Of a DNA stretch of 17,451 nucleotides, positions 7,621 through 14,598 are shown in pieces. Under the pieces are notes generated by a model, which worked only from the letters and a program-made list of their open reading frames with translations, was not told where the DNA came from and ran no database searches. The position numbers and the translations under genes are program-made. Positions within the stretch are counted from its first letter, which is position 1. Each line of letters opens with the position of its first letter. The DNA comes from an uncultured Alphaproteobacteria bacterium (GTDB taxonomy: Bacteria; Pseudomonadota; Alphaproteobacteria; Caulobacterales; Parvularculaceae): contig CALAZI010000127.1 in assembly GCA_937895955.1 (NCBI GenBank), positions 1 through 17,451 on the forward strand, given 5' to 3'.

Positions 7621-7636
7621 CTACTAGATGTTGTGG
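7621..7636 (-). promoter_or_regulatory. Candidate NrdR box, proximal
   Basis: CCACAACATCTAGTAG on the minus strand, 14 bp upstream of the nrdD start. It keeps the key positions of the known NrdR consensus (C4, A8, T9, G13 of acaCwatATatwGtgt) and is palindromic at 10 of 16 positions. It pairs with a similar box centred 31 bp further upstream, about three helical turns, which is the arrangement NrdR repressors use. The match is imperfect, so the pairing and the gene context carry most of the weight. Confidence 0.5.
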
Positions 7637-7651
7637 ATTTCCGGTTTGATG

Positions 7652-7667
7652 CCTCCAGATATGGTGG
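7652..7667 (-). promoter_or_regulatory. Candidate NrdR box, distal
   Basis: CCACCATATCTGGAGG on the minus strand, palindromic at 12 of 16 positions, with the same conserved C4, A8, T9 and G13 as the proximal box. The right end overlaps an inverted repeat, GTGGCGCGT (7664-7672) with ACGCGCCAC (7687-7695), that could fold in the leader or be a second protein site. The remainder of 7608-7880 lies between divergent nrdD and the serine hydrolase gene and shows nothing else convincing. Confidence 0.5.
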
Positions 7668-7695
7668 CGCGTCGGAAATACCGGCAACGCGCCAC
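7664..7695. repeat. 9-bp inverted repeat upstream of nrdD
   Basis: Arms GTGGCGCGT and ACGCGCCAC are perfect around a 14-nt loop. The repeat lies between two divergent genes, so it is not a terminator. It may be a regulator site or simply a GC-rich coincidence. Confidence 0.35.
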
Positions 7696-7880
7696 GCCGC
7701 CGCGCGCCGGCGTGACGCAGCCGCGATTTGACCAGGCGCGTTGACCGAGCGGGCGACGCATCGATAGCGGCGGCGCGCCGTTCGCTGCGCTGCAGACGCA
7801 ACGGGACGGAACCTTTCAAGACATTGACGGATCGGCGGACGCTGTTCACTTTCGCGACTCTTGTCGCAGCGGATTTGGCC

Positions 7881-9125
7881 ATGGTCGTTTCGCGTTTCTT
7901 GCTCGCTCTTTCCTGTTGCGCCGCGCTTGTCGGATCAGCCGCCGCCGAAGAGGGGCCTGTTCTTTTAACGCCGTCGGCGCCGACGCCGCTTGTCGAAAAC
8001 TACCGCAATCTCGAACTTGAAAAGACGCTCGACGCCGCGTTCGCGACCGGCGACTTCGTCGGGCTCGCCGTCGCGGTGGTGCGGAACGGCGAAACGCGGC
8101 TGTTAAAGACATGGGGCGAGATCGAAATCGGCGGCGATGCGGTGACGCCGGCGACGGTCTTTCGCATCGGCTCTCTCTCAAAAGGGTTCGCCTCGGCGCT
8201 TGCGGGGCTTGCGATGACGGAAGGGCTGTTGTCGCCGTCGGATCCCGCGACGCGCTTCGCGCCCGGTTTGCGGCTTGCCGGCGGCGCGGAGAAGTCGCTC
8301 GAACTCGGCCATCTCCTCTCGCATCAGACCGGCCTGCCGCCGAACGCCTATGACAATCTGCTGGAGGCGGGAACGCCGATCGCCGACATCTATCCGAAAT
8401 ACGCCAAGGTGAAGCTCATCTGTCCGGTCGGGCGGTGTTATTCCTATCAGAACATCACCTACGACATCGCCGGGCTCGCCGTTTCATCTGCCTACGGAAT
8501 GCCTTATGAGGACGTCGCGCGCGCGCGGATTTTCACGCCGCTCGGCATGTCGACGGCTTCCGTCGGCGAAAACGGCCTTGTTCAGGCGGCCTCATACGCC
8601 CGTCCGCATGTGCGCGACCGGATCAAGGGGACTGACGACGAATACGGCCCCTGGCGCGCCGTCGACGTGAAGCCGAATTATTACCGCGTGCCGGCGGCGG
8701 GCGGCGTCAACGCCTCGATCCTCGACATGGCCGAATGGCTGAAAGCGCAGATGGGGAAGCGGCCCGAAACGCTGTCCGCCGACCTTCTCGATCTCGTTCA
8801 TGCGCCGCGCGTCGTTTCGCCGGCGGAATCGGCGCGCATGCGCACCGTCAGCCCGCGTTTTCGCGCCGCGCAATACGCTTTCGGCTGGCGCCTTTACGCA
8901 TACGACAGCGCGCCGGTGATCGCCCATGCCGGCACGGTCGAAGGCTACGCCGCGCATATCGCGTTTTTGCCCGAACAGGACGCCGGCATCGTCATCTTGT
9001 CGAATTCGCGCTCGCGCCGCTTCTGGCGCATCCTGCCGACCTATCTTGATATTGAACTCGGCCTTGACCGCGAGGACTGGCTGGCGCTTGAGGAAGAAGG
9101 CGGCGCGAAGGCGGGCGTTCAGTAA
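7881..9125 (+). CDS. Exported serine hydrolase, beta-lactamase/class C PBP fold
   Basis: Protein of 414 residues of the beta-lactamase-related family (Pfam Beta-lactamase type), which includes PBP4*-like peptidases and EstB-like esterases. Residues 1-22 form a signal peptide ending in SAAA before EEG, so the enzyme works in the periplasm. Active-site elements are S98-x-x-K101 (SLSK), Y189-x-N191 (YQN) and H349-A-G351 in place of the KTG box. Cys181 and Cys186 in CPVGRC could form a small disulfide. The ATG at 7881 was chosen because it gives the signal peptide directly; the frame is open upstream to 7728 without coding character. The Shine-Dalgarno is weak. It converges on the first arylsulfotransferase-like gene with 23 bp between stops. 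The substrate cannot be told from sequence. Confidence 0.9.
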   Translation: MVVSRFLLALSCCAALVGSAAAEEGPVLLTPSAPTPLVENYRNLELEKTLDAAFATGDFVGLAVAVVRNGETRLLKTWGEIEIGGDAVTPATVFRIGSLSKGFASALAGLAMTEGLLSPSDPATRFAPGLRLAGGAEKSLELGHLLSHQTGLPPNAYDNLLEAGTPIADIYPKYAKVKLICPVGRCYSYQNITYDIAGLAVSSAYGMPYEDVARARIFTPLGMSTASVGENGLVQAASYARPHVRDRIKGTDDEYGPWRAVDVKPNYYRVPAAGGVNASILDMAEWLKAQMGKRPETLSADLLDLVHAPRVVSPAESARMRTVSPRFRAAQYAFGWRLYAYDSAPVIAHAGTVEGYAAHIAFLPEQDAGIVILSNSRSRRFWRILPTYLDIELGLDREDWLALEEEGGAKAGVQ

Positions 9126-9148
9126 TCGCGCGCGAGCGAGAAAGATCG

Positions 9149-10570
9149 TTACTGCGCCCCGCAATCGGCTTTTTCGACGGCCGCCTTCAGCGCCGTCGCC
9201 TCTTGCGGTTCCAGATAGCGCGACCAGCCCGGATGGAAAACGCGACCGTCCTTCGGCGCGCGGTTTATGTAAGTCCAGCGAACATCGCCGTTCGGCGCGA
9301 ATTCGATGAGTCGGCCGAAATTGTGCTCTTCGATCATCAGCGAGCCGTCTTCGGCGAGATTGAAAAGTCCGTTGGTGTGCGTCCGGACTTCATTTCGCTC
9401 TATCGCTTCAGGGATCAATTCGCGCGTTTCTTCGGTGTCGAAATCATAGATGATGACGCTGTTGGCGTTAATCGTTTTGGCGCCGAATGAAGACATCACG
9501 GCGTTATTGTTGAAAACGCCGATTTCATGATCGCTGATGATGTCGACGTCATGTTGCAGCAGCCATGGGCCTTGCCGCTTCCACACTATTTCATTCGTAG
9601 ACGGTCGGTAGAGAAGAACGAGCGACGGCGTGCGAACGCTGAGGAAAAGGTCGCCTTTCTTCCAGTAGGGGCCATCGCCCGGAACCGGCTGGATGTCGTT
9701 GAGGTGAATGGGATCGCGCACATATTCATCGTGAGAATAGACGATATGGCGCAGCCCGTTGTCGATCAGGATCTGCGAAACCGATTTCTGATAAACTATT
9801 TCGCCGCTGGGCGATATCTTGGTGATCGCATCGCCGATGAATGCGTCGTTCACATAGTGGATCGCGGGTTTGAGCAATCGCGCCGGATTCCACAAATTCC
9901 CGTCGCTGTCCCGCTCAAGGCTGTGATGGAAAAATCCGTCAACGGTCCAGACCGGTTTTCCGCAAACGTCTATTTTGACGAGCGGCGAATCCATGCCGTT
10001 GAAAATCAGCGAGCCGTCATCGAGCGCGAGCGGCGCATTGTAGACGTAGCGACGCTTGTTGAAGTCGCGTTTCAAATGCGCGATTTTTTCGCTCAACGCC
10101 GAACGGGCGTTGATGGCGTCAATATCGGGCGACCAGGTATGAAGAACGGCGCCGGTGTCAAGATCGAGAAGTTCGACAACGCCTTTCAGGGCGTCGCCGT
10201 CATAGCGCGACAAAAGAAGCGCCGCGCCGCTCGACGCGCCGCCGTCGCGGCGCGTAAATCCGATCTCGCCGGCGAAGCGCTGCTCTTGCGCTTCGCGTTC
10301 GTTTTTCCTGCTTATCGCATCGGCGATGAATTGCTTGGCGGTGATCGGCGCCGATGAGATCGCGTGCGCCGCGCGTTCGAGGATGTTCGCGTTCTTTTCC
10401 TGGCCTTCAAGGGCGAAGCTGCCGAAAAGGATCAGCGCCATAACGCTGACCAGCGCGGCGAGCAGGGCTTGCCAGAGCGCAAAACGCGCCGTCCGCGGGC
10501 GCATGAGAAGGCGCTCAAGCCCGGAATTGACGGGCGCTGTTTCACGCGACGCCGCGTCACCTTCAGCCAT
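9149..10570 (-). CDS. Membrane-anchored arylsulfotransferase (ASST)-family protein, copy 1
   Basis: 473 residues. A short cytoplasmic N-terminus (LERLLMRPRTARF) leads into one membrane helix at about residues 31-54; the rest faces the periplasm. The body matches the Arylsulfotransferase family (beta-propeller enzymes that move a sulfuryl group from a phenolic sulfate to another phenol through a sulfo-histidine). Visible family elements are IHLNDIQPV (His289), LFLSVR (Arg313), YRPSTNEIVW and LLQHDVD (His340), which I take as equivalents of the His-Arg-His active site. Cys203 and Cys470 are conserved in the neighbouring paralog. Unlike the E. coli enzyme it has an uncleaved anchor instead of a signal peptide. 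No dsbL/dsbI partner is nearby. Donor and acceptor are unknown, and sulfotransferase activity itself is inferred. Confidence 0.85.
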   Translation of the reverse strand: MAEGDAASRETAPVNSGLERLLMRPRTARFALWQALLAALVSVMALILFGSFALEGQEKNANILERAAHAISSAPITAKQFIADAISRKNEREAQEQRFAGEIGFTRRDGGASSGAALLLSRYDGDALKGVVELLDLDTGAVLHTWSPDIDAINARSALSEKIAHLKRDFNKRRYVYNAPLALDDGSLIFNGMDSPLVKIDVCGKPVWTVDGFFHHSLERDSDGNLWNPARLLKPAIHYVNDAFIGDAITKISPSGEIVYQKSVSQILIDNGLRHIVYSHDEYVRDPIHLNDIQPVPGDGPYWKKGDLFLSVRTPSLVLLYRPSTNEIVWKRQGPWLLQHDVDIISDHEIGVFNNNAVMSSFGAKTINANSVIIYDFDTEETRELIPEAIERNEVRTHTNGLFNLAEDGSLMIEEHNFGRLIEFAPNGDVRWTYINRAPKDGRVFHPGWSRYLEPQEATALKAAVEKADCGAQ

Positions 10571-10592
10571 TCTCGCCCGACCCCGCTCTTGT

Positions 10593-10608
10593 CGCCTTCA
10601 GAAAGGCG
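10593..10608 (-). other. Small hairpin in the leader of ASST copy 1
   Basis: CGCCTT (10593-10598) and AAGGCG (10603-10608) enclose a 4-nt loop, 22 nt upstream of the ATG. It would form in the mRNA leader. A role in translation control is possible but unsupported. Confidence 0.25.
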
Positions 10609-10622
10609 CATCATTTGCGGGA

Positions 10623-10652
10623 ATGCTAACTGTCATGATCTGAAAAGGTCAA
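10623..10652 (-). promoter_or_regulatory. Candidate promoter of ASST copy 1
   Basis: On the minus strand TTGACC (10647-10652) and TAGCAT (10623-10628) are 18 bp apart. The -35 matches the sigma-70 consensus at 5 of 6 positions and the -10 at 4 of 6. The rest of 10571-10716 has no gene. The matching region before copy 2 also has a GCTTGAC element, suggesting each paralog has its own promoter. Confidence 0.4.
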
Positions 10653-10716
10653 GCGGATATGCGGTCCGTTGCGCGCGTGAAGAGGCGCGCGAATGACGCT
10701 TTGCATATGCGAATGA

Positions 10717-12186
10717 TTATCCGTCCTGACGAGGCGCAGACGCTTGATCGCGTCGTTCGGCCGTCGCGCGCCGCGCGCCGCAATCAGCCTTTTCTATTGC
10801 GGCCTTGAGCGCTTCGGCGTCATCCGCGTCGATGAAGCGCGACCAGCCGAGCTGGAAAACGCGGCCGTCTTTTGCGGCGCGGTTGACATATCGCCAGCGA
10901 AGCGCGCCGGTTGCGTCGAAAGAAACGATCCGTCCGTAATCATGCTCTTCGGCCATGATTGAGCCGTCGGGAAATTTGCGAAAGAGCCCGGATGTTTCCG
11001 TTTTCACCTTGAATTTTTTGAATGCGGCCTTGTAAGGGCTGCGCGTTTCGTCGGCGGCGAAATCGTAAATCATGATCTCGTTCGGCCGGATTGTTTTCGG
11101 CCCCCTGGGCGAGGCGACTGTATTGTTGCTGTAAACGCCGATCTCATGATCGCTCAAAATATCGACGTCGTGCTGCATCAGCCATGGGCCTTCTTTCGAC
11201 CACACGACCTCATTCGTCGAAGGACGATAAAGAAGCAGCACCGAAGACGTTCTGAGGCTCAGAAAAACGTCGCCCTTTTTCCAGTACGGCCCGTCAGACG
11301 GAACCGGCTGAATGTCGTTCAGATGAATCGGATCGTTGTCGTATCTGTTATGCGAATAGACGATGTGTTTCAGGCCGGAGTCGAGCAGCATCCGCGCGAC
11401 CGATTTGCGAAACAGGATTTCGCCTTCCGCCGAGATGTTGACGATCGCGTCGTCCATGAACCTGTCGTCGACAAAGGGAAGATCGGAAGGGATCAGCCTT
11501 TGCGCCGTCCAGAAGGAGCCGTCCGGTCCGCGCTCGATGCTGTGATGAAAGGCGCCGTCGATCACCCATTGAACGCGCGAGCAAACGTCGATCTTGATCA
11601 GGGGCGAGCCCATGCCCTGAAAGATCAGCGACCCGTCGGGAGATGGCAGCGGATGCGTGTACATATAGCGGCTGCGGTTGAAGTCGCGCCGCAGATTGAC
11701 GACGGATCGCGGCATGTTCGACCGCTTGTGGATGCTGTCGATATCGGTCCGCCAGACATGCTTGGCGCCCTCATTGTCGAAATCGAGATATTCGACAATT
11801 CCTTCCTTCCGGTCGCCGTCATAACGCGAAATCAGCAATGCGCCGCCGCTCGGCGCGCCCCCGGGGGCGATGTGAAGACCCGCTTCGCCGCCAAAACGCT
11901 GCAGGCGCGCCAGATGCGCGTTGCGTTTCTTGGCAAGGTCCAGAAAGACGCGCCGCGCAACGACCGGCGCTTCAGCGATCGCATGGGCCGCATAGCCGAG
12001 CGGTCCGAGCTTTCCTTCCGCGCCGGCGATCGCGGCTGTTGCGAAAAAAATCGCCGCAAGAATGCTAATGATAATCGCTAGCAGCGCTTGCCATAGCGTG
12101 AAACGCGCCATGCGCGGCCGCATGAGAAGCCGCTCTAATTGCGAATCGCCCGACGCCGCCTCGCTTGAAGCCGACTTTTCCGTCAT
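10717..12186 (-). CDS. Membrane-anchored arylsulfotransferase (ASST)-family protein, copy 2
   Basis: 489 residues, paralogous to the next gene downstream over its whole length (more than half identical by eye). The same plan is present: LERLLMRPRMARF, a membrane helix at about residues 30-54, then the propeller. The putative active-site residues are kept with identical spacing: His288 in IHLNDIQPV, Arg312 in LFLSLR, His339 in LMQHDVD. The cysteine pair Cys202 and Cys469 is also kept. It has a basic tail of about 20 residues after KADCGA that copy 1 lacks. The frame opens at 12267, but the ATG at 12186 aligns with the start of copy 1. It follows the flavin monooxygenase gene by 155 bp and precedes copy 1 by 146 bp, gaps large enough for separate promoters. 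Confidence 0.85.
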   Translation of the reverse strand: MTEKSASSEAASGDSQLERLLMRPRMARFTLWQALLAIIISILAAIFFATAAIAGAEGKLGPLGYAAHAIAEAPVVARRVFLDLAKKRNAHLARLQRFGGEAGLHIAPGGAPSGGALLISRYDGDRKEGIVEYLDFDNEGAKHVWRTDIDSIHKRSNMPRSVVNLRRDFNRSRYMYTHPLPSPDGSLIFQGMGSPLIKIDVCSRVQWVIDGAFHHSIERGPDGSFWTAQRLIPSDLPFVDDRFMDDAIVNISAEGEILFRKSVARMLLDSGLKHIVYSHNRYDNDPIHLNDIQPVPSDGPYWKKGDVFLSLRTSSVLLLYRPSTNEVVWSKEGPWLMQHDVDILSDHEIGVYSNNTVASPRGPKTIRPNEIMIYDFAADETRSPYKAAFKKFKVKTETSGLFRKFPDGSIMAEEHDYGRIVSFDATGALRWRYVNRAAKDGRVFQLGWSRFIDADDAEALKAAIEKADCGARRATAERRDQASAPRQDG

Positions 12187-12271
12187 TTGCGCACTTTGTT
12201 CTTGGAGGGGCGCCGCGTGACGCCTATGTCTTTCCGGGTTCCGGCGCGACGTAAAAGCGTGTCGCAATGCG

Positions 12272-12277
12272 CGTCAA
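12272..12277 (-). promoter_or_regulatory. Possible -35 element before ASST copy 2
   Basis: TTGACG on the minus strand, within GCTTGACG, resembles the GCTTGACC found before copy 1. The matching -10 is poor (TACGTC at 18 bp). Otherwise 12187-12341 shows no gene and no clear terminator for the upstream monooxygenase gene. Confidence 0.2.
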
Positions 12278-12341
12278 GCGAGAGCGAATGAGGTGAAGAA
12301 AATGCAACATGCGCGCAGCGAACGGCGCAAGGCGGGTTTTG

Positions 12342-13841
12342 TCACTCGGCCGCGGCGAGAGCGGGCTGTTGCGTCGGCGCGGATGCGGCGCGCGCGCCGG
12401 CTTTTGAAAAGCGCATGACGCCGTCGTCGATGCGGCCCCAGCGCAAATTGAGGATGTCGCGGAAATAGCTTTGCGGGTTGCGCCAGGGCGCCTTGTCGCC
12501 CTGTTTCGGCAGCCGTTCGGCGGCCCGCAGGATGTAGCCCGAACTGAGATTGAGGAACGGTTCGGGCTTCAATTCCGGATCATCGTTCACCGGCGTCGCG
12601 ACGTCATAGCCGCGCGCGTCCATGTAATTGATCAGCCGGCAGACATATTGCGAGATGAGATCGGCGCGCAGCGTCCAGGACGAATTGGTGTAGCCGAACA
12701 CGAAGGCGATGTTCGGCAGGCCCGAACAGGCGAAGCCGCGATAGGTGAAGGTTTTCCCGAGATCGACCTTGCGCCCGTCGACGCTCGCCTCGGCCCCGCC
12801 CATGGCGACGAGCGACAGCCCGGTCGCGGTGATGATGATGTCGGCGTCGAGCGTCTTGCCGGATTTCAGCGCGATGCCGGTTTCGGTGAACGTCTCGATC
12901 GTATCGGTTTCGACCGACGCCTTGCCTTCGCCGATCGCCTTGAAGAGATCGCCGTCCGGCACGACGCAGAGCCGCTGGTCCCAGGGATCGTAGCGCGGGT
13001 GGAAATGCTTCTCGACGTCATAGCCTTCGGGAAGCTGTTCGCGCACATGCTGCAAAAGCCGCTCGCCCGCGCCTTTCGGATCGGCGCGCGTCAGCTTGTA
13101 CATGATCTGCTGGAAGACGATGCGATACCAGCGCACCAGTCGAAAGGCGATGCTCGCCGGCATGATCTTCGCGAGCGTCGCGACGAGATTGCTGCGGAAA
13201 GGCAGGTTGTAATACCAGGTCGGCGAACGCTGCAGCATCGTCACATGCGCCGCCTTGTCGGTCATCGCGGGAAGCAGCGTCACGGCGGTCGCGCCCGAAC
13301 CGATGATGACGACTTTCTTGCCGGCGTAGTCGTAATTTTCCGGCCACAGCTGCGGGTGAACGATATCGCCCTTGAAACGGTCGACGCCCGGAAAGTCCGG
13401 CGCATAGCCTGACGAATAACGGTAATAGCCCGAGCACATCCAAAGGAAGCCGCAGGAATATTGTTTCGGCCCGTCCGGCGTCGCTGCGTTGACAATCCAG
13501 CGCGCGCGGCCGCTGTCGAAATCCATGCTTTCAACCCGCGTTTCGAAGCGGATATGACGGTCGATGCCGTAATGTTTCGCGGTCGCATTCACATAGGATT
13601 TGATCGACGGCCCGTCGGCGATCACCTTGTCGTTGCGCCAGGGATGAAAGCCGTAGCCGAGCGTGAACATGTCGCTGTCGGAGCGGATGCCGGGATAGCG
13701 GAAGAGGTCCCAGGTGCCGCCGATCTCCTTGCGCGCCTCAAGGATCGCGAAGCTTTTGCCCGGGCACTTCTTCTGGAGATAGTGCGCGGCGCCGACGCCG
13801 GAAATCCCCGCGCCGACGATCAGAACGTCGAAATGTTCCAT
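12342..13841 (-). CDS. EthA-like flavin-containing (Baeyer-Villiger) monooxygenase
   Basis: 499 residues, full length for the family (mycobacterial EthA is about 489). Two Rossmann motifs are present: GAGISG at 10-15 for FAD and GSGATA at 181-186 for NADPH. The Baeyer-Villiger fingerprint FxGxxxHxxxWP is exact at 156-167 (FKGDIVHPQLWP). Stretches such as GGTWDLFRYPGIRSDSDM, HVTMLQRSPT and ITATGL closely follow EthA as I remember it. These enzymes insert oxygen into ketones or oxidise thio-compounds. The physiological substrate is unknown. The start has a strong AAAGGAG 7 nt upstream (13849-13855). A GTAAAC-N6-GTTTAC palindrome lies 42-59 bp upstream of the start, in the divergent gap with the YcgN gene, suggesting an operator for an unlinked repressor; no TetR gene adjoins. 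Confidence 0.93.
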   Translation of the reverse strand: MEHFDVLIVGAGISGVGAAHYLQKKCPGKSFAILEARKEIGGTWDLFRYPGIRSDSDMFTLGYGFHPWRNDKVIADGPSIKSYVNATAKHYGIDRHIRFETRVESMDFDSGRARWIVNAATPDGPKQYSCGFLWMCSGYYRYSSGYAPDFPGVDRFKGDIVHPQLWPENYDYAGKKVVIIGSGATAVTLLPAMTDKAAHVTMLQRSPTWYYNLPFRSNLVATLAKIMPASIAFRLVRWYRIVFQQIMYKLTRADPKGAGERLLQHVREQLPEGYDVEKHFHPRYDPWDQRLCVVPDGDLFKAIGEGKASVETDTIETFTETGIALKSGKTLDADIIITATGLSLVAMGGAEASVDGRKVDLGKTFTYRGFACSGLPNIAFVFGYTNSSWTLRADLISQYVCRLINYMDARGYDVATPVNDDPELKPEPFLNLSSGYILRAAERLPKQGDKAPWRNPQSYFRDILNLRWGRIDDGVMRFSKAGARAASAPTQQPALAAAE

Positions 13842-13882
13842 CGCCTCACTCCTTTCGGCCGGGAGAATAGGCCGGATCGGCG

Positions 13883-13900
13883 GTAAACTCCATGGTTTAC
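13883..13900. promoter_or_regulatory. Palindrome GTAAAC-N6-GTTTAC in the monooxygenase promoter region
   Basis: Perfect 6-bp arms (13883-13888 and 13895-13900) surround TCCATG. A possible -10, TATTCT, for the monooxygenase lies just downstream on the minus strand, so the palindrome would cover its -35 region. The symmetry suits a TetR- or GntR-type repressor; which one is unknown. Confidence 0.5.
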
Positions 13901-13953
13901 TTCAGCGGGGCTCAGGTCTTTTCTTGGCGGCGGAAGAGGAGCAGTAGCGGGCG

Positions 13954-14424
13954 GTGACGTTCTGGGAAGAAAAAGCGCTGAAGGACATGACCGACGCGGA
14001 GTGGGAGAAGCTCTGCGACGGCTGCGGCAAATGCTGTCTCGTCCTGCTCGACGAGACGGATTCGGGCCGGCTTTATGAAACGAATGTCGCCTGCAAGCTT
14101 TTTGACGTGAAAAAGCGTCGCTGCAGCGACTACGCCAACCGCGCGAAAAAGGTGAAGGATTGCGTCAAGCTGACGCCCGGCAACGCCGGCGCGCTCGACT
14201 GGATGCCGGAGACTTGCGCCTATCGCCGTCTTTCCCGCGGCGAAGGCCTGCCCGACTGGCATCCGCTGCTGACCGGAACGAGGAAATCGGTCGAGGACGC
14301 GGGCGTCGCCGTCATGAATGTCGTCAGCGAACGCGATACCGATCCGGAAAACATCTGGGATCACGTCACGGCGGTGCGCCCGCGCCCGCGGAAAAAAGCG
14401 CGCCGCAAAAAACGTCGGCGCTGA
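13954..14424 (+). CDS. ycgN: YcgN family (UPF0260) cysteine-cluster protein
   Basis: 156 residues closely following E. coli YcgN: FWEEKALKDM, then LCDGCGKCCL, TNVACKLFD, CxxY, DCVKLTP, TCAYR and WHPLLTG in family order. Eight cysteines (21, 24, 27, 28, 47, 57, 70, 88) fit a YkgJ-type cysteine-rich protein thought to bind zinc or an iron-sulfur cluster; the biological role is unknown. The GTG at 13954 is used because the conserved FW(E/R)xK start follows at once; the next ATG (13987) would cut into the family. The C-terminus is a run of Arg and Lys. Transcribed away from the monooxygenase and toward the SGNH operon, with two palindromic elements in between. Confidence 0.9.
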   Translation: MTFWEEKALKDMTDAEWEKLCDGCGKCCLVLLDETDSGRLYETNVACKLFDVKKRRCSDYANRAKKVKDCVKLTPGNAGALDWMPETCAYRRLSRGEGLPDWHPLLTGTRKSVEDAGVAVMNVVSERDTDPENIWDHVTAVRPRPRKKARRKKRRR

Positions 14425-14466
14425 AGACTGCAGCGCTCCATTGCGCGCCGCGAACGGCGTTTCGTC

Positions 14467-14513
14467 ATCCCGGATGCGCCGCAGCATGAAATGCTGCTGC
14501 GCTGATCCGGGAT
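14467..14513. repeat. 47-bp palindromic element, copy A
   Basis: Outer arms ATCCCGGAT (14467-14475) and ATCCGGGAT (14505-14513) and inner arms GCGCCGCAGCAT and ATGCTGCTGCGC (one mismatch) fold around a GAA loop. It resembles the palindromic intergenic units common in alphaproteobacteria (REP/RPE-like). It sits between convergent genes and may act as a bidirectional transcript end. Confidence 0.7.
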
Positions 14514-14528
14514 CACGGGTTGAAGGAG

Positions 14529-14575
14529 ATCCCGTGTCTGCGATGCGTCATTTCATGCCGCAACGCGCACGGGAT
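14529..14575. repeat. 47-bp palindromic element, copy B, inverted relative to A
   Basis: Outer arms ATCCCGTG (14529-14536) and CACGGGAT (14568-14575), with inner arms pairing at 10 of 13 positions around a TTC loop. Read on the other strand it shares CATGAAATG and the GCGxxGCxGCAT pattern with copy A. Both are exactly 47 bp and are 15 bp apart. CACGGG at 14514-14519 can also pair with the left arm of B, allowing an alternative fold. Confidence 0.6.
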
Positions 14576-14598
14576 GATGCTGGACCTTCCGGGACGGT

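Noticed and set aside
7646..7659. TTGAT half-site upstream of nrdD as a possible FNR/Anr box
   Set aside because: The second half reads CCAGA instead of ATCAA, so only half of the motif is present.
7728..7880. Upstream in-frame extension of the serine hydrolase
   Set aside because: It would place 51 Arg-rich residues before a good signal peptide; the ATG at 7881 gives a normal exported protein.
9120..9154. CAGTAA and TTACTG inverted repeat around the convergent stops
   Set aside because: Both proteins simply end in Gln plus TAA, which makes the arms by coincidence. The inner sequence does not pair on and there is no T-tract.
9527..10357. 276-residue plus-strand frame, and similar ones at 11146-12081 and 12471-13412
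   Set aside because: Antisense to the ASST-like and monooxygenase genes, which have conserved motifs. Such long reverse frames follow from the GC-rich codon bias.
12187..12267. 27-residue N-terminal extension of ASST copy 2
   Set aside because: Copy 1 has no counterpart, and the ATG at 12186 aligns with its start.
9149..13841. A single operon of monooxygenase plus both ASST genes
   Set aside because: Gaps of 155 and 146 bp with promoter-like elements argue for separate units; co-transcription cannot be excluded, but nothing supports it.
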